A DNA stretch of 64,000 nt from Clostridium nigeriense (GCF_900086595.1 NZ_LT575472.1:2491685-2555684); one strand, 5' to 3'; positions 8,032 through 18,532 are shown, numbered from the stretch's first letter. Numbers and translations are program-made. The notes: generated by a model not told the origin, from the sequence alone.

Positions 8032-9351
8032 CTATTTTATTTTCTTTATTTTTGCTATAAAGAAACCATCCATGGAATCATTCGGTAATATAGTTAAACT
8101 TTTATCTACATTATAAATAAAATTATTATTGTTTCCTATATAAATTTTTTCTATTTCTGCATCCTTATGTTTATCTAAAAACCATTTTATATTTTCTTCA
8201 TTTTCTTCTTTATTTAAAGTACATGTAGAATAAACCATTATCCCATTTGGCTTTAAATATTGCCATGCATTATCCATAATATTTCTTTGGATTTCAATTA
8301 AATCTCTTAATTGTTGTCTTGTTTTGTTCCATTTTATTTCAGGTTTCTTTCTTATTATACCAAGACCTGAACAAGGTACATCTATTAAGACCTTATCACC
8401 GTAGCTAATATATTCAGTATTAAGTTTAGTTGCATCCATTTCTTTACAAACAACATTACTTAACCCTAATCTCTTAGCATTTTCCTCAATTAAAGATAGC
8501 TTATTTTCATGTAAATCAAAAGCTAAAACTTCCCCTGTATTTCCTAATAGCTCTGCAATATGTGTTGTTTTTCCACCTGGAGCTGCACATAAATCTAAAA
8601 CTTTATCTCCCTCTTTTAGTTCTAGTAAAGGAGCTACTAACATAGCACTTTCATCTTGGACTGTAATAAGTCCTTCTTTAAATACTTCGTTATTTTCTAC
8701 TCCTTTTCCCCCTTTAATTGTTATAGCTTCAGGACAAGCATATCCTTCCTCTATATTATACCCAATTTCTTCTAATCTCTCATAAACTTCATCATACTCA
8801 GCTTTAAATTCATTAACTCTAACTGTAACCTTAGGAGTTTCATTTAAACCTGCCATTATCTTCATAGTTCTTTCTTCACCGTATTGTTTAATAAAAAGTC
8901 TTATCATCCACGGCTCAAAAGAAAATTTATAAGCAAGTTCATCTATTCTATTACCTGGAACTACTATTTCCTTTTCATCCCTAATATAATTTCTTAAAAT
9001 TCCATTAACAAGCTTTGAAGCTTCCATGGAAATTTCTTTAGCCTCTTCTACCGCTTCATTACAAGCTGCATATTCAGGTATTTTGTCTAAGAAATACATT
9101 TGATATATTGCAACTCTTAATATATTTAATACTGTTTTATCTAGTAAATTTATATCTTTTACGAAATTTCCTATTAGCACATCTAAAGTTCTTTTTCTCC
9201 TTAAAGTACCGTAGACTATTTCAGTTATAAGCCCCTTATCCTTCTCATCTATATCTTCTCTATTTAATTCTTTTGAGAGAACTAAGTTAGAATAAGCTCC
9301 TTCTTCTAATACTCTTTGTACTATTTGTCTTGCAAGTTTTCTACTGTTCAT
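8032..9351 (-). CDS. rsmB: 16S rRNA m5C967 methyltransferase RsmB (Sun)
   Basis: 439 residues with an N-terminal NusB-like RNA-binding domain ([19 protein letters not shown], then [12 protein letters not shown]) and a C-terminal Rossmann methyltransferase. SAM loop [17 protein letters not shown]; catalytic motifs [19 protein letters not shown] (motif IV, Cys) and [13 protein letters not shown] (motif VI, the nucleophilic Cys). Full length, and co-transcribed with fmt and rlmN, a widely conserved translation-related cluster. Confidence 0.96.
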   Translation of the reverse strand: MNSRKLARQIVQRVLEEGAYSNLVLSKELNREDIDEKDKGLITEIVYGTLRRKRTLDVLIGNFVKDINLLDKTVLNILRVAIYQMYFLDKIPEYAACNEAVEEAKEISMEASKLVNGILRNYIRDEKEIVVPGNRIDELAYKFSFEPWMIRLFIKQYGEERTMKIMAGLNETPKVTVRVNEFKAEYDEVYERLEEIGYNIEEGYACPEAITIKGGKGVENNEVFKEGLITVQDESAMLVAPLLELKEGDKVLDLCAAPGGKTTHIAELLGNTGEVLAFDLHENKLSLIEENAKRLGLSNVVCKEMDATKLNTEYISYGDKVLIDVPCSGLGIIRKKPEIKWNKTRQQLRDLIEIQRNIMDNAWQYLKPNGIMVYSTCTLNKEENEENIKWFLDKHKDAEIEKIYIGNNNNFIYNVDKSLTILPNDSMDGFFIAKIKKIK

Positions 9352-9362
9352 ATTTCTACCTC

Positions 9363-10061
9363 TTAATTATCATTATATCTGTTGTTTAAAGCTATTAATC
9401 TAATTAATTGAGAAATAGCCATTAAAGTTGCTGCTACGTATGTCATTGCTGCTGCATCTAGAACCTTTTGTGCTCCTTTTAACTCGTCACCATATAAAAA
9501 TGTTCTTGTTTTTAAAATACTCAATGCCCTTGTAGAAGCATTAAACTCTACAGGAAGAGTAACTATTTGATAAACTACTGCTAAGCTAAAAAATATTATA
9601 CCTATTTGTGCAAATAGGGAGTTACCAAAGAATATACCTATCATAAATAACCATATTGAAGCATTACTAGCTATATTTACTGCTGGAGCTATCTTAGTTC
9701 TTAAAACTAAAGGTGCATAATGTGTTTGATGTTGGATTGCATGCCCACATTCATGTGCTGCTATTCCTGCTGCCGCAACTGTAGATCCATCATATACTTC
9801 AGGTGAAAGCCTTATTACTCTTGCTGAAGGATCATAGTGATCTCCAAGGTGCTTTCCATACCTTTCAATTCTTACATCAAAAAGCCCTGCTCCATCTAAA
9901 ATACTTCTTGCAACTTCACTCCCTGTAACACCACTTGCGATTCTAACGCCTTTATATTTTTTATAAGCGTTATCTATTTTAAATTGTGCCCAAAAAGCTA
10001 TTATTATTGCTGGTATTAAAATTAAATAGGTTGGATCAAAATAAAATCCTGGATAAAACAT
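9363..10061 (-). CDS. Membrane zinc metallopeptidase, YugP family
   Basis: 232-residue integral membrane protein. Helix 1 lies at about residues 10-27; then comes a cytosolic domain with IASGVTGSEVARSILDGAGL and the zinc-binding AAHECGHAIQH (HExxH His103-His107), two or three hydrophobic segments (about 132-170) with a downstream VEFNAS that may supply the Glu ligand, and a last helix near the C-terminus. The family is widespread in Firmicutes; its physiological substrate is unknown. Its placement between fmt and rsmB, in an operon for translation, is a recurrent clostridial arrangement but does not tell its function. Confidence 0.88.
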   Translation of the reverse strand: MFYPGFYFDPTYLILIPAIIIAFWAQFKIDNAYKKYKGVRIASGVTGSEVARSILDGAGLFDVRIERYGKHLGDHYDPSARVIRLSPEVYDGSTVAAAGIAAHECGHAIQHQTHYAPLVLRTKIAPAVNIASNASIWLFMIGIFFGNSLFAQIGIIFFSLAVVYQIVTLPVEFNASTRALSILKTRTFLYGDELKGAQKVLDAAAMTYVAATLMAISQLIRLIALNNRYNDN

Positions 10062-10086
10062 ATATCCATCTCCTTTATACTAAATT

Positions 10087-11013
10087 TTAGTAAAGCTTAT
10101 TATTTACCTTAATTTCATTTCCATTTATATATTGTTCTATAGTTAAAGGCTTTCCATTTGGAAATTGTATTTTCTTTATTAATAAAGTTCCATCTAAAGT
10201 AGCAACCTTCATTCCTTCTTTAGAAACGCTAATTATAGTACCAGGTTCTTTTTTACTATCTTCTTTTAGAACTGTACTTTCATATATCTTCATACTCTTA
10301 TCTTCATAATTAGTATAAGCAATTGGCCAAGGATTAAGTCCTCTAATTAAATTATGAATATCATATGCTGAATTATTCCAATTTATAAGAGCTAACTCTT
10401 TATTTAACATCTTAGCATAAAAAGTTTCTCCCTCTTGCTTTTCAGGTGTTATATCCCCATTATATAATCCTTCTATAGTTTTAATTAAAAGATCCGCTCC
10501 TCTTTTCATTAAAACATCATGAAGATTTCCTGCTGTCATATCCTCTGGTATTTCCACTTCATCTTTAAGAAGCATATCACCAGTATCTAAACCAACATCC
10601 ATTAACATGGTTGTATTTCCAGATTTCTTTTCTCCCTTTATTATAGCCCAATTTAAAGGTGCTGCTCCTCTATACATTGGAAGAAGTGAGGCATGTAAAT
10701 TAATACATCCATACTTTGGTATCTCTAAAACTTCTTTAGTTAAAATTTGACCAAAGGCCACAACAATAATAAAATCCGGTTTTAATTCCTTTAAATATTC
10801 TATTGCTTCTCTATCATCCTTTAACTTTATAGGTTGTAATACCTTTATATTATGCTCTAAAGCCACTTCTTTTACTGGTGAATATGATATTTTTTTCCCT
10901 CTTCCCTTAGGCTTATCTGGTTGAGTGAATATACATTCTACACCAAAGGTATCAATAATTTTTCTTAAAGATGGTACTGCAAAATCTGGAGTTCCCATAA
11001 ATACTATTTTCAT
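10087..11013 (-). CDS. fmt: Methionyl-tRNA formyltransferase
   Basis: Formylates Met on initiator tRNA using 10-formyl-THF. 308 residues. The N-terminal hydrolase fold starts [37 protein letters not shown] contains the catalytic Asn/His region; [17 protein letters not shown] follows. The C-terminal OB domain begins near residue 205 ([23 protein letters not shown]). Next to def (15 bases downstream of its stop), the usual formylation/deformylation pair. Confidence 0.97.
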   Translation of the reverse strand: MKIVFMGTPDFAVPSLRKIIDTFGVECIFTQPDKPKGRGKKISYSPVKEVALEHNIKVLQPIKLKDDREAIEYLKELKPDFIIVVAFGQILTKEVLEIPKYGCINLHASLLPMYRGAAPLNWAIIKGEKKSGNTTMLMDVGLDTGDMLLKDEVEIPEDMTAGNLHDVLMKRGADLLIKTIEGLYNGDITPEKQEGETFYAKMLNKELALINWNNSAYDIHNLIRGLNPWPIAYTNYEDKSMKIYESTVLKEDSKKEPGTIISVSKEGMKVATLDGTLLIKKIQFPNGKPLTIEQYINGNEIKVNNKLY

Positions 11014-11028
11014 GTTAACCCTCCTTTG

Positions 11029-11472
11029 TTATTTTAAGTAATCTATAAACAATTTACCATTTAAATGATCATTTTCATGAAGTATAGCTCTTGCTAAAAG
11101 CTCAGTAGCTTCTAAAACAAATTCTTCTCCCTTTTCATTTAAAGCTTTTACCTTTACATAATTTGGACGTTCAACTTCTGCTGATTCTCCTGGAACGCTT
11201 AAACATCCTTCTTCCCCTAATTGACTTCCTGAAACCTCTAGTATCTCTGGATTTATAAATACTCTAAGTCCATAATCATCATATACATCTATAACAAATA
11301 TTCTTTGAAGAATTCCAACTTGAGGTGCTGCTAGACCAACTCCATCAGCTTCATACATAGTATCTGCCATATCATTTATTAATTTAATAGTTCTCGATGT
11401 TATTTCAGTTATATTTTTGCATTTTTTTCTTAAAACTTCATCACCATTAGTTCTAATATTTCTAATTGCCAT
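11029..11472 (-). CDS. def: Peptide deformylase
   Basis: Removes the N-formyl group from nascent proteins. It has the three deformylase motifs: GVGLAAPQVG (motif 1), EEGCLSVPG (motif 2, Cys metal ligand) and HENDHLNG (motif 3, HExxH). The 147-residue length fits the short type 1B/2 clostridial form. The start follows AGGAGG and the gene sits between priA and fmt with short gaps, as in many Firmicutes. Confidence 0.97.
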   Translation of the reverse strand: MAIRNIRTNGDEVLRKKCKNITEITSRTIKLINDMADTMYEADGVGLAAPQVGILQRIFVIDVYDDYGLRVFINPEILEVSGSQLGEEGCLSVPGESAEVERPNYVKVKALNEKGEEFVLEATELLARAILHENDHLNGKLFIDYLK

Positions 11473-11484
11473 TTATCTTACCTC

Positions 11485-13689
11485 CTAAGTCAAATTGTTT
11501 GGGTTAATATCAATTGTTACTTTTATTTCATTATATACATTCTTGTTTAATTGATAAAGTTTATCTTTAATTTTTTTACAAAAATCTAAAGATATATCAC
11601 CTTTGAATATAATTTGCCACCTAAAATTATCCTTTATTTTAGAAATCATACATGGTGCAGGACCAAGTAGTTCTATATTATATTCATTTTCATATATAGT
11701 GCTTAATTCATTTTTCAATGTATTCATAAAGTTTTTTAAAGAATTTTCATTTTTTGATGAAGCGTTTATTAATAGTATTTTACCAAAAGGAGGATAATAC
11801 ATCAAACCTCTATTTGTAAATTCTTCATTATAAAACCCTTCATAATCATAGTTTTTTGCATAATTTAAGCTATAGTGATTTGGAGTATAGGTTTGAAGGA
11901 TAACTTTACCTTCTTTATCACCTCTTCCAGCTCTACCTGAAACCTGTGTTACTATTTGAAAGGTTCTCTCCGATGATCTATAATCAGGAATATTTAAAGA
12001 TATATCCGCAGCTAATATTCCTACCAAGGTTACATTTTCAAAGTCTAATCCCTTTGAAATCATTTGAGTACCTATTAATATATCACCTTCACCATTTTTA
12101 AAAGCATTATATATAGCTTCATGAGAATTTTTATTTCTTGTAGTATCCATATCCATTCTTAATACTTTTACATTTTTAAAGTATTTTTTTACTTCTTCTT
12201 CAACTCTTTCAGTTCCTGTTCCAAAATGTTTGACATATTTACTTTTGCATTTTGGACAAGTTTTAGGCTGAATCTGGCCATGCCCGCAATAATGACATAG
12301 TAAATATCCATTTTTATGATAAGTCATTGAAATATCACACTTAGGACATTTAAATACATATCCACAACTCCTACAAGAAACAAAGGTAGAAAAACCTCTT
12401 CTATTTAAGAACAAAATAATTTGCTCTTTATTTTCCAATGCTAATTTCATTTCTGAAAATAACTTTCTACTAAACATAGAGACATTCCCATTATTTAATT
12501 CTTCTCTCATATCAATTATTTCTATATTAGGCATAGGTTTGTTATCTACACGACTTTTAAGTTCTACAAGTTCTATCTCCCCAGATATAGCTCTATAATA
12601 AGTTTCTATAGATGGAGTAGCTGAGCCTAAAATAACCTTACAATTTTTAAGAGTGCTAATATATTCTGCAACCTCTTTAGTAACATATCTTGGATTTTGT
12701 TCTGACTTATAAGTATTTTCATGTTCTTCATCTATAATTATTATACCTAAGTTTTGCAGTGGTAAAAATAAGGCGCTTCTAGCTCCTATAACTACTTTAG
12801 CTTTTCCTTCTTTTACCCTATACCATTCATCATATCTTTCACCATCAGATAACTTACTATGAAAAACAGCTACTTCTCTACCAAATCGCCCTTTAAATCT
12901 TTCTATCATTTGTGGGGTTAAAGAAATTTCAGGAACTAAAATTATTGCAGACTTATTTTTATTTATAACTTTCTTTACTAAATTCATATAAACTTCTGTT
13001 TTTCCAGAACCTGTTACACCTTTTAATAAAACTACATTCTTATTTGATGTCTCTATTTGCCTTATAGCATTAGTTTGATCTTCTGTTAATGATTTTTCAT
13101 TATAGTTAATATATTCCTTATAATTATATCTGTATACTATTTCCTCTTCTACTTTTAAGTATCCTTCCTTTATAAGCTTATTTAACTTATATATAGACAT
13201 CCCATATAACTTTGTTAATTCACTTTTATTGTATTTTCCATTATTATTCTTAATAAAGTTTAGTATATCATTATATTTTTCTTTTATCTCATCAGAAATA
13301 GCTTTATCCCCTATAGCAACCACAAGTTTATATTTATTATTTATTCCTTTTAAAACTCCTTGGGGAATAAGAAGCTTAATTCCATCAATATATTTACATA
13401 GATAGTTTTCTTTTAAAAAGCTAACTAATTTTATATCATCCATAGTTAAAAGTGGTTCCATTAATGAAATTGACTTGATTTTCTTTATTCTAATCCCATT
13501 TATTTCATCTTCTTTTACTCTTAATATAAAACCATCAACAAGATTATTTTTAATGCCAAAAGGAACTTTTACCCATTGTCCAACACGTATATCTTTTACT
13601 AAATCTTCCGGCACTTCATAAGTAAAAGGTTTATCTATTTCTAAAGCATCACTATTAATAATAATTTCTGCATATATTTTCAAATTCAT
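11485..13689 (-). CDS. priA: Primosomal protein N', replication restart helicase PriA
   Basis: 3'-5' DNA helicase that reloads the replisome at collapsed forks. Order: N-terminal DNA-binding domain (ALEIDKPFTYEVPEDL), winged helix, SF2 helicase with GVTGSGKTEVY (Walker A), IIIDEEHENTYKS (DEEH) and GSATPSIETY, a zinc-binding insert with four CxxC pairs (CRSCGYVFKCPKC to CHYCGHGQIQPKTCPKC), and the GRAGRGDKEGKV motif VI. I take MNLKIYAEIII as the likely start; an in-frame ATG 16 codons upstream would give an atypical extension. A TTG two codons later fits the GGGTGA site even better, so the start is uncertain by a few residues. Confidence 0.95.
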   Translation of the reverse strand: MNLKIYAEIIINSDALEIDKPFTYEVPEDLVKDIRVGQWVKVPFGIKNNLVDGFILRVKEDEINGIRIKKIKSISLMEPLLTMDDIKLVSFLKENYLCKYIDGIKLLIPQGVLKGINNKYKLVVAIGDKAISDEIKEKYNDILNFIKNNNGKYNKSELTKLYGMSIYKLNKLIKEGYLKVEEEIVYRYNYKEYINYNEKSLTEDQTNAIRQIETSNKNVVLLKGVTGSGKTEVYMNLVKKVINKNKSAIILVPEISLTPQMIERFKGRFGREVAVFHSKLSDGERYDEWYRVKEGKAKVVIGARSALFLPLQNLGIIIIDEEHENTYKSEQNPRYVTKEVAEYISTLKNCKVILGSATPSIETYYRAISGEIELVELKSRVDNKPMPNIEIIDMREELNNGNVSMFSRKLFSEMKLALENKEQIILFLNRRGFSTFVSCRSCGYVFKCPKCDISMTYHKNGYLLCHYCGHGQIQPKTCPKCKSKYVKHFGTGTERVEEEVKKYFKNVKVLRMDMDTTRNKNSHEAIYNAFKNGEGDILIGTQMISKGLDFENVTLVGILAADISLNIPDYRSSERTFQIVTQVSGRAGRGDKEGKVILQTYTPNHYSLNYAKNYDYEGFYNEEFTNRGLMYYPPFGKILLINASSKNENSLKNFMNTLKNELSTIYENEYNIELLGPAPCMISKIKDNFRWQIIFKGDISLDFCKKIKDKLYQLNKNVYNEIKVTIDINPNNLT

Positions 13690-13725
13690 CACCCTTTTAT
13701 TAGGTTCTATTTTAATCTTATATGA

Positions 13726-13751
13726 AAGAAAGCGCATTTTAGCGCTTTCTT
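13726..13751 (-). terminator. Hairpin over the coaBC stop codon
   Basis: AAGAAAGCGC (13726-13735) pairs with GCGCTTTCTT (13742-13751). The perfect 10-bp stem includes the coaBC stop region and is followed by only a weak T-rich stretch, so it is a weak terminator or a 3'-end processing/attenuation element before priA. Confidence 0.5.
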
Positions 13752-14938
13752 AATATAGTATCAAAGATTTTCGATGCAACTTTTCTTTTACTCATCTTTT
13801 CTAAATATATTTCTTCTCCATCCTTAGAAAGGATAATAACTTTATTGTCATCGCTAGCAAAGCCAGTATCACTACTTGTTATATCATTTGCTACAATAAA
13901 GTCTAAATTCTTTTTAGCAATCTTTTTCCTTGCATTTTTTACTACATCATTGCTTTCAGCCGCAAAACCTACTAAAATTTGATGTTTCTTATTTTCACCT
14001 AATATTTTTAAAATATCATTATCTCTAACAAAGGTTAAAACTAAATCTTCATCGCCTTTTTTTATTTTTTCATTACTATAATTTTTAATTTTATAATCTG
14101 CAACAGCTGCTGATTTTATAACTATATCGCTATTATCGTAGTTTTCTAAAATTGTATTTTTCATTTCTTCATTTGTAATTACATTAATAACTTTAACGCC
14201 TTTTGGTGGATTAAGATTTGTAGGACCTGAAACTAAAATTACATTAGCTCCCCTATCTCTAGCTTCTTCTGCTAAAAAATATCCCATCTTTCCTGTAGAT
14301 CTATTAGTTATAAATCTTACTGGATCTATACTAGAATTTGTAGGACCTGCACTAATTAAAACACTTTTTCCTACTAAATCTTTCTTTACATCCCTGTAAT
14401 ACAAGGTATCCATCACTTTTTCAACTATTAAACTAGGGTCTGCTAATTTTCCTTTTCCTTCATCCCCACATGCAAGCACACCAGAAGCAGGCTCTATAAA
14501 TTCATATCCTAGCCTCTTTAGTTTTTCAATATTTTCTTGTACTATTGGATTTTCATACATATTAGTGTTCATAGCTGGAGCAAAAATCACCTTTGCTCTA
14601 GTTGCCATAATAGTTGTAGATAACATATCATCAGCTATTCCATTTGCAACCTTTCCAATAATATTAGCAGTTGCTGGAGCAACTAAAAAGACATCTGCTC
14701 TCTTTGCTAAAGAAATATGTTGTATTTCAAAGGCCTTTGGCTCTGCAAACATATCAGTTGTAACCATATTTTGGCTTAAAGATTGGAATGGTAAAGGAGT
14801 AACAAACTTTGTTGCAGACTCAGTCATAATTACTCTTACGTCTATATCATTTTTTCTTAAAGCACTTACAACATCTAATGCTTTATAAGCCGCTATTCCT
14901 CCACTTACTCCTATACATACACATTTTTTTGTATTCAT
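13739..14938 (-). CDS. coaBC: Bifunctional phosphopantothenoylcysteine decarboxylase / phosphopantothenate-cysteine ligase
   Basis: Two successive steps of coenzyme A synthesis. N-terminal CoaC flavoprotein (about residues 1-180): GVSGGIAAYKALDVV, catalytic HIS in QHISLAKRAD, PAMNTNMYENP and the substrate-clamp ACGDEGKGKLA. C-terminal CoaB (about 190-399): ISAGPTNSSIDPVRFITNRSTGKMGY and VKSAAVADYK. 399 residues, the usual fused length. Follows rpoZ by one base; the gmk-rpoZ-coaBC-priA-def-fmt order matches Bacillus. Confidence 0.97.
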   Translation of the reverse strand: MNTKKCVCIGVSGGIAAYKALDVVSALRKNDIDVRVIMTESATKFVTPLPFQSLSQNMVTTDMFAEPKAFEIQHISLAKRADVFLVAPATANIIGKVANGIADDMLSTTIMATRAKVIFAPAMNTNMYENPIVQENIEKLKRLGYEFIEPASGVLACGDEGKGKLADPSLIVEKVMDTLYYRDVKKDLVGKSVLISAGPTNSSIDPVRFITNRSTGKMGYFLAEEARDRGANVILVSGPTNLNPPKGVKVINVITNEEMKNTILENYDNSDIVIKSAAVADYKIKNYSNEKIKKGDEDLVLTFVRDNDILKILGENKKHQILVGFAAESNDVVKNARKKIAKKNLDFIVANDITSSDTGFASDDNKVIILSKDGEEIYLEKMSKRKVASKIFDTILRKR

Positions 14939-14939
14939 T

Positions 14940-15164
14940 TTATTTTGAACCTTCTTTTGTTACTGTAGATTCATAACCCACTTCACCTTCATTTACTTCA
15001 TTTATAGCTATAGTAAGTGGTTTTTTCGATTTTGTTGCTACTAATGGTTCACTACCATCTATTAATTGTCTAGCTCTTTTTGAAGTTACTATTACTAGTG
15101 AATATCTATCATCTACCTTTTGAAGTAAATCCATAATTGATGGATTAATCATAGAGTTGTTCAT
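14940..15164 (-). CDS. rpoZ: DNA-directed RNA polymerase omega subunit
   Basis: Small RNA polymerase subunit that aids beta' folding. 74 residues with SIMDLLQKVDDRYSLVIVTSKRARQLI, the family's conserved helix, and a short acidic tail. It overlaps the 3' end of gmk by 20 bases; its GGAGGG site lies inside gmk. Omega is next to gmk in most Firmicutes. Confidence 0.95.
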   Translation of the reverse strand: MNNSMINPSIMDLLQKVDDRYSLVIVTSKRARQLIDGSEPLVATKSKKPLTIAINEVNEGEVGYESTVTKEGSK

Positions 15165-15783
15165 GAATTAAGCCCTCCTTAGAATCTAAAATTGTATTTT
15201 CTTTTATTCTATCAACTCTGCATTTTTCTGCTGCTATAATTGATTCTACCTTTGCTACAGCTAACTCTAAAGTATCATTAACTACAGCATAGTTATATTT
15301 TGAAACATAATTAATTTCCTTATATGCATTTTTAAATCTAGTCATTAAGGATTCTTCTGTTTCACTTCCTCTATTAATTATTCTTTTCTTTAATTCTTCC
15401 ATTGATGGAGGAAGAATGAATATGAATACACCTTCCTTAAAGTTTTCCTTAACTTGTAATGCCCCTTGAATATCAATTTCTAGAATAACATCCTTACCTT
15501 CTTCTAGCATCTTTTCAACGTTAACCTTAGGAGTTCCATAAAAATTGCCATGTACATTTGCATATTCTATAAAACCATTTTCCTTAACTTTTTCTTCAAA
15601 AGCTTCTTTAGTTAAAAAGTAATAATTTACACCTTCTATTTCCCCTTCTCTTGGAGATCTAGTAGTGGCAGAAACAGAAATATAAATATTATCATGCTTT
15701 TCTAATAAAGCTTTGCAAATAGTTCCCTTTCCAGCTCCAGAAGGGCCGGAGATAACTATTAAGACACCTCTATTACTATGCAT
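15145..15783 (-). CDS. gmk: Guanylate kinase
   Basis: Phosphorylates GMP to GDP with ATP. P-loop GPSGAGKGTI (about residues 13-22), SVSATTRSPREGEIEGVNYYF (GMP-binding), EYANVHGNFYGTPK, VILEIDIQGALQVK and the lid RGSETEESLMTRF. 212 residues, slightly longer than the 204-207 typical because of a C-terminal extension that covers the rpoZ ribosome binding site. The start overlaps the remA stop (TAATG). Confidence 0.97.
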   Translation of the reverse strand: MHSNRGVLIVISGPSGAGKGTICKALLEKHDNIYISVSATTRSPREGEIEGVNYYFLTKEAFEEKVKENGFIEYANVHGNFYGTPKVNVEKMLEEGKDVILEIDIQGALQVKENFKEGVFIFILPPSMEELKKRIINRGSETEESLMTRFKNAYKEINYVSKYNYAVVNDTLELAVAKVESIIAAEKCRVDRIKENTILDSKEGLIHEQLYD

Positions 15784-16052
15784 TATTCATCAACCTCATC
15801 TACTGTTTCATCTTTTACTACTAATCTATGTGCAACTGTTTCTGGTTGAACTGCTGATAAAATAACATGATCGCTATCTGTTATAATTACTGCTCTTGTT
15901 CTTCTTCCATAAGTAGCATCAATAAGCATACCCCTATCTCTAGCTTCTTGTATTATTCTCTTAATAGGTGCCGATTCTGGACTTACTATAGCTACAAGCC
16001 TATTAGCCGAAACTATATTTCCAAATCCAATGTTAATCAATTTTATTCCCAT
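15783..16052 (-). CDS. remA: Extracellular matrix regulator RemA (DUF370, YlzA)
   Basis: Small DNA-binding protein. In B. subtilis RemA activates matrix operons and osmoprotection genes and forms DNA-wrapping rings. The 89-residue sequence [20 protein letters not shown], with [18 protein letters not shown] and [11 protein letters not shown], is highly conserved. It sits between yicC and gmk, as in Bacillus. Its targets in Clostridium are not known from this sequence. Confidence 0.93.
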   Translation of the reverse strand: MGIKLINIGFGNIVSANRLVAIVSPESAPIKRIIQEARDRGMLIDATYGRRTRAVIITDSDHVILSAVQPETVAHRLVVKDETVDEVDE

Positions 16053-16066
16053 TACTTTCCTCCTAA

Positions 16067-16948
16067 TTATTCTATATTTTGCACTTGTTCTCTTATTTTT
16101 TCTATTAAATTTTTTATGTTAATGACATAATTAGTCATATCCATATCACTTGATTTTGAAGCTATTGTATTAGCTTCTCTGTTCATTTCTTGAATAATAA
16201 AGTCAAGTTTTCTTCCTATTTGGCCACCTTCTTCAAATGTAATTCTCATTTGATTTAAATGACTTTTTAGTCTTGTTATCTCCTCATCTACGGCAGATTT
16301 ATCAGCAATAATTGCAACTTCTTGAGCAATTCTACTTTCATCTACTTCAACTCCATCTAACAATTCTTTTAGTCTTAACTCTAGCTTTTTCTTATATGCA
16401 TTAGGTACAGTATACGATATTCTTTCTATATTTAAAACTATATTCTCAATTTCAACTAACTTAAGTAAAATATCTTCTTTAAGTTTTTCGCCTTCTATTG
16501 TTCTCATATTTTCCATCATTTCTAAGGACGAAATAATAAGTGGTTTAATTGATAACCAAATTTCTTCAACTGAATCTTCTTCTTCAACAATATCAATTAC
16601 ATCTGGAAATCTTGCTATTTGTGTTACTGTAACGTCATTTTTCAATTGAAGTTTTTCCTCTATTTCTTTTAAGCAATTAAAGTAACTTTCTGCTAGCTTA
16701 AAATTTAATTTAGCAACACCTTCACCTTGAGAATAGCTCTTTTGATTTATAAATATATCTACTTTACCTCTTGAAAGTTTTGAATTAACTAGCTTTCTTA
16801 TTTCTTCTTCTAAAGAAATAATACTTTTAGGCATTCTTACATTTACATCTAAATACCTACTATTTACACTTTTCATTTCAACAGAAAATAAGTGCTTACT
16901 TCCTTCATCATTACTAGCTCTACCAAAGCTAGTCATACTTTTAACCAT
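16067..16948 (-). CDS. yicC: YicC family endoribonuclease
   Basis: YicC/YloC proteins are recently described metal-dependent endoribonucleases involved in RNA turnover. Family landmarks: [10 protein letters not shown] at the N-terminus, [26 protein letters not shown], and the C-terminal [14 protein letters not shown]...[22 protein letters not shown] (DUF1732). I take the start at MVKSMTSFG, which is preceded by GGAGG; an ATG four codons upstream overlaps that site. First gene of yicC-remA-gmk-rpoZ-coaBC-priA..., under a strong promoter. Confidence 0.93.
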   Translation of the reverse strand: MVKSMTSFGRASNDEGSKHLFSVEMKSVNSRYLDVNVRMPKSIISLEEEIRKLVNSKLSRGKVDIFINQKSYSQGEGVAKLNFKLAESYFNCLKEIEEKLQLKNDVTVTQIARFPDVIDIVEEEDSVEEIWLSIKPLIISSLEMMENMRTIEGEKLKEDILLKLVEIENIVLNIERISYTVPNAYKKKLELRLKELLDGVEVDESRIAQEVAIIADKSAVDEEITRLKSHLNQMRITFEEGGQIGRKLDFIIQEMNREANTIASKSSDMDMTNYVINIKNLIEKIREQVQNIE

Positions 16949-17015
16949 ATATGCCTCCAAAGATTTTTATAAAAATATAAAAATAATTTCTAATATATAT
17001 TTATTGAACATATTT

Positions 17016-17045
17016 AATATAATTTATAATAAAGATCAATGTCAA
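17016..17045 (-). promoter_or_regulatory. Sigma-A promoter of the yicC-remA-gmk operon
   Basis: TTGACA (17040-17045) and TATATT (17016-17021) on the minus strand, 18-base spacer, between the permease terminator and yicC. Confidence 0.65.
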
Positions 17046-17078
17046 TGATTTGTTCACAATTTATTAACATTTTAACAA

Positions 17079-17117
17079 AAAAGTTGTAACTATTTAAAGT
17101 TACAACTTTTTTTGTAT
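17079..17117 (-). terminator. Intrinsic terminator after the purine permease gene
   Basis: AAAAAGTTGTAACT pairs with AGTTACAACTTTTT across a short loop, with T-runs on either strand. A second, weaker hairpin (AAGAGGGTCACCTCTT on the plus strand) lies just before it near 17127-17142. Confidence 0.85.
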
Positions 17118-17164
17118 TTACAATATAAGAGGGTCACCTCTTACTATTATATAATTAGCATTAA

Positions 17165-18532
17165 TTATATTAATGCTAATTTAATTATAAATACTATAGC
17201 TAATATTATCATTACTACTGAAACTTTTGTTTTTTCTTCTTTATTCTTACAGAACAAATTATGAACTAAGTTTATAATAACATATGATAATATTCCTATT
17301 GTTAATCCATCTCCTATACTATAAGTCAAAGCCATTCCTGAGATAGTTAAGAAAGCTGGAACACCTTCTGTAATATTATCAAAATCAATATATTTTACAG
17401 CTCCAAGCATTAAATATCCTACATATATTAAAGCTGGTGCAGTAGCACATGATGGAATTGCTATAAATATTGGAGAAAAGAACATTGCTACTAAAAATAA
17501 TATTCCTGTTGTAATAGCTGTATAACCAGTTCTTCCCCCTGCAGCAACTCCTGTTGAACTCTCAACATATGTTGTAACAGTTGATACTCCTAATACAGCT
17601 CCTAAAGTAGTTGAAACAGCATCTACTAATAAGGCTCTCCCAGCATTAGGAACATTTCCATTTTCATCTAACATATTTGCTCTTGATGCCACACCTACTA
17701 AAGTTCCCACTGTATCAAAAAAGTCTACGAACAAGAAAGTGCAAACAACAACTATTAATTTACCTGCACCTTCTACAGTAAAGAAGTGAGTAAAATCTAA
17801 TTTCCCTGCTATTGGTGCTATGCTTTCAAATTTAAATATACCTTCTGGTAAATAAATTCCAAGATTAGCTGCAGCTTCTGGACTAATAAGTGCATAACCC
17901 CATGCTAATAATGTACTAGTTAAAATTCCGAATAAAATTGATCCTTTTACTTTTTTCTTATCTAGAACAGCTATGATAATAATTCCAATTAAAGCAATAA
18001 TTACTGTTGGAGAAAACTCTCCCATTTTTACTAATGTAGCATCATCATTTATTACTAATCCTGATCCAACCATTCCTATAAAAGCAATAAATATTCCAAT
18101 CCCCGCTGTAACAGCATGCTTCATAGTCATAGGAATGGAGTTTACAACTGCTTCTCTTACTTTAAATAATGATAAAAATATAAATATAATACCTTCAACA
18201 AATACTGCAGTTAATGCCATTTCCCATGAAATTCCCATTCCAATTACAACTGAAAAAGCAAAAAAGGCATTAAGTCCCATTCCTGATGCTAGTGCAAATG
18301 GTAAATTAGCAAATAATCCCATTAATATACATGCTATTGCTGCTGCTAAGCATGTAGATGTAACAAGTGCACCTGCTGGCATTCCTGTAGCTGATAATAT
18401 ATTGGGATTTACAGCAACTATATATGCCATAGTTAAGAATGTAGTAACACCTGCTACTATTTCTCTTTTTATGTTCACATTCTTATTTGATAGTATAGGT
18501 AATAAACCCTGTTTTTTTGATGAGCTTTCCAT
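17165..18532 (-). CDS. pbuG: NCS2/AzgA-type guanine-hypoxanthine permease (PbuG-like)
   Basis: Membrane transporter for purine bases. 455 residues with many hydrophobic segments and the AzgA-subfamily N-terminus NIKREIVAGVTTFLTMAYIVAVNPNIL, then GMGLNAFFAFSVV, FLFVDFFDTVGTLVGVA and STGVAAGGRTGYTAI, all characteristic. The guanine-type riboswitch directly upstream supports purine uptake; guanine or hypoxanthine is more likely than adenine. Monocistronic: own promoter, riboswitch and terminator. Confidence 0.92.
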   Translation of the reverse strand: MESSSKKQGLLPILSNKNVNIKREIVAGVTTFLTMAYIVAVNPNILSATGMPAGALVTSTCLAAAIACILMGLFANLPFALASGMGLNAFFAFSVVIGMGISWEMALTAVFVEGIIFIFLSLFKVREAVVNSIPMTMKHAVTAGIGIFIAFIGMVGSGLVINDDATLVKMGEFSPTVIIALIGIIIIAVLDKKKVKGSILFGILTSTLLAWGYALISPEAAANLGIYLPEGIFKFESIAPIAGKLDFTHFFTVEGAGKLIVVVCTFLFVDFFDTVGTLVGVASRANMLDENGNVPNAGRALLVDAVSTTLGAVLGVSTVTTYVESSTGVAAGGRTGYTAITTGILFLVAMFFSPIFIAIPSCATAPALIYVGYLMLGAVKYIDFDNITEGVPAFLTISGMALTYSIGDGLTIGILSYVIINLVHNLFCKNKEEKTKVSVVMIILAIVFIIKLALI

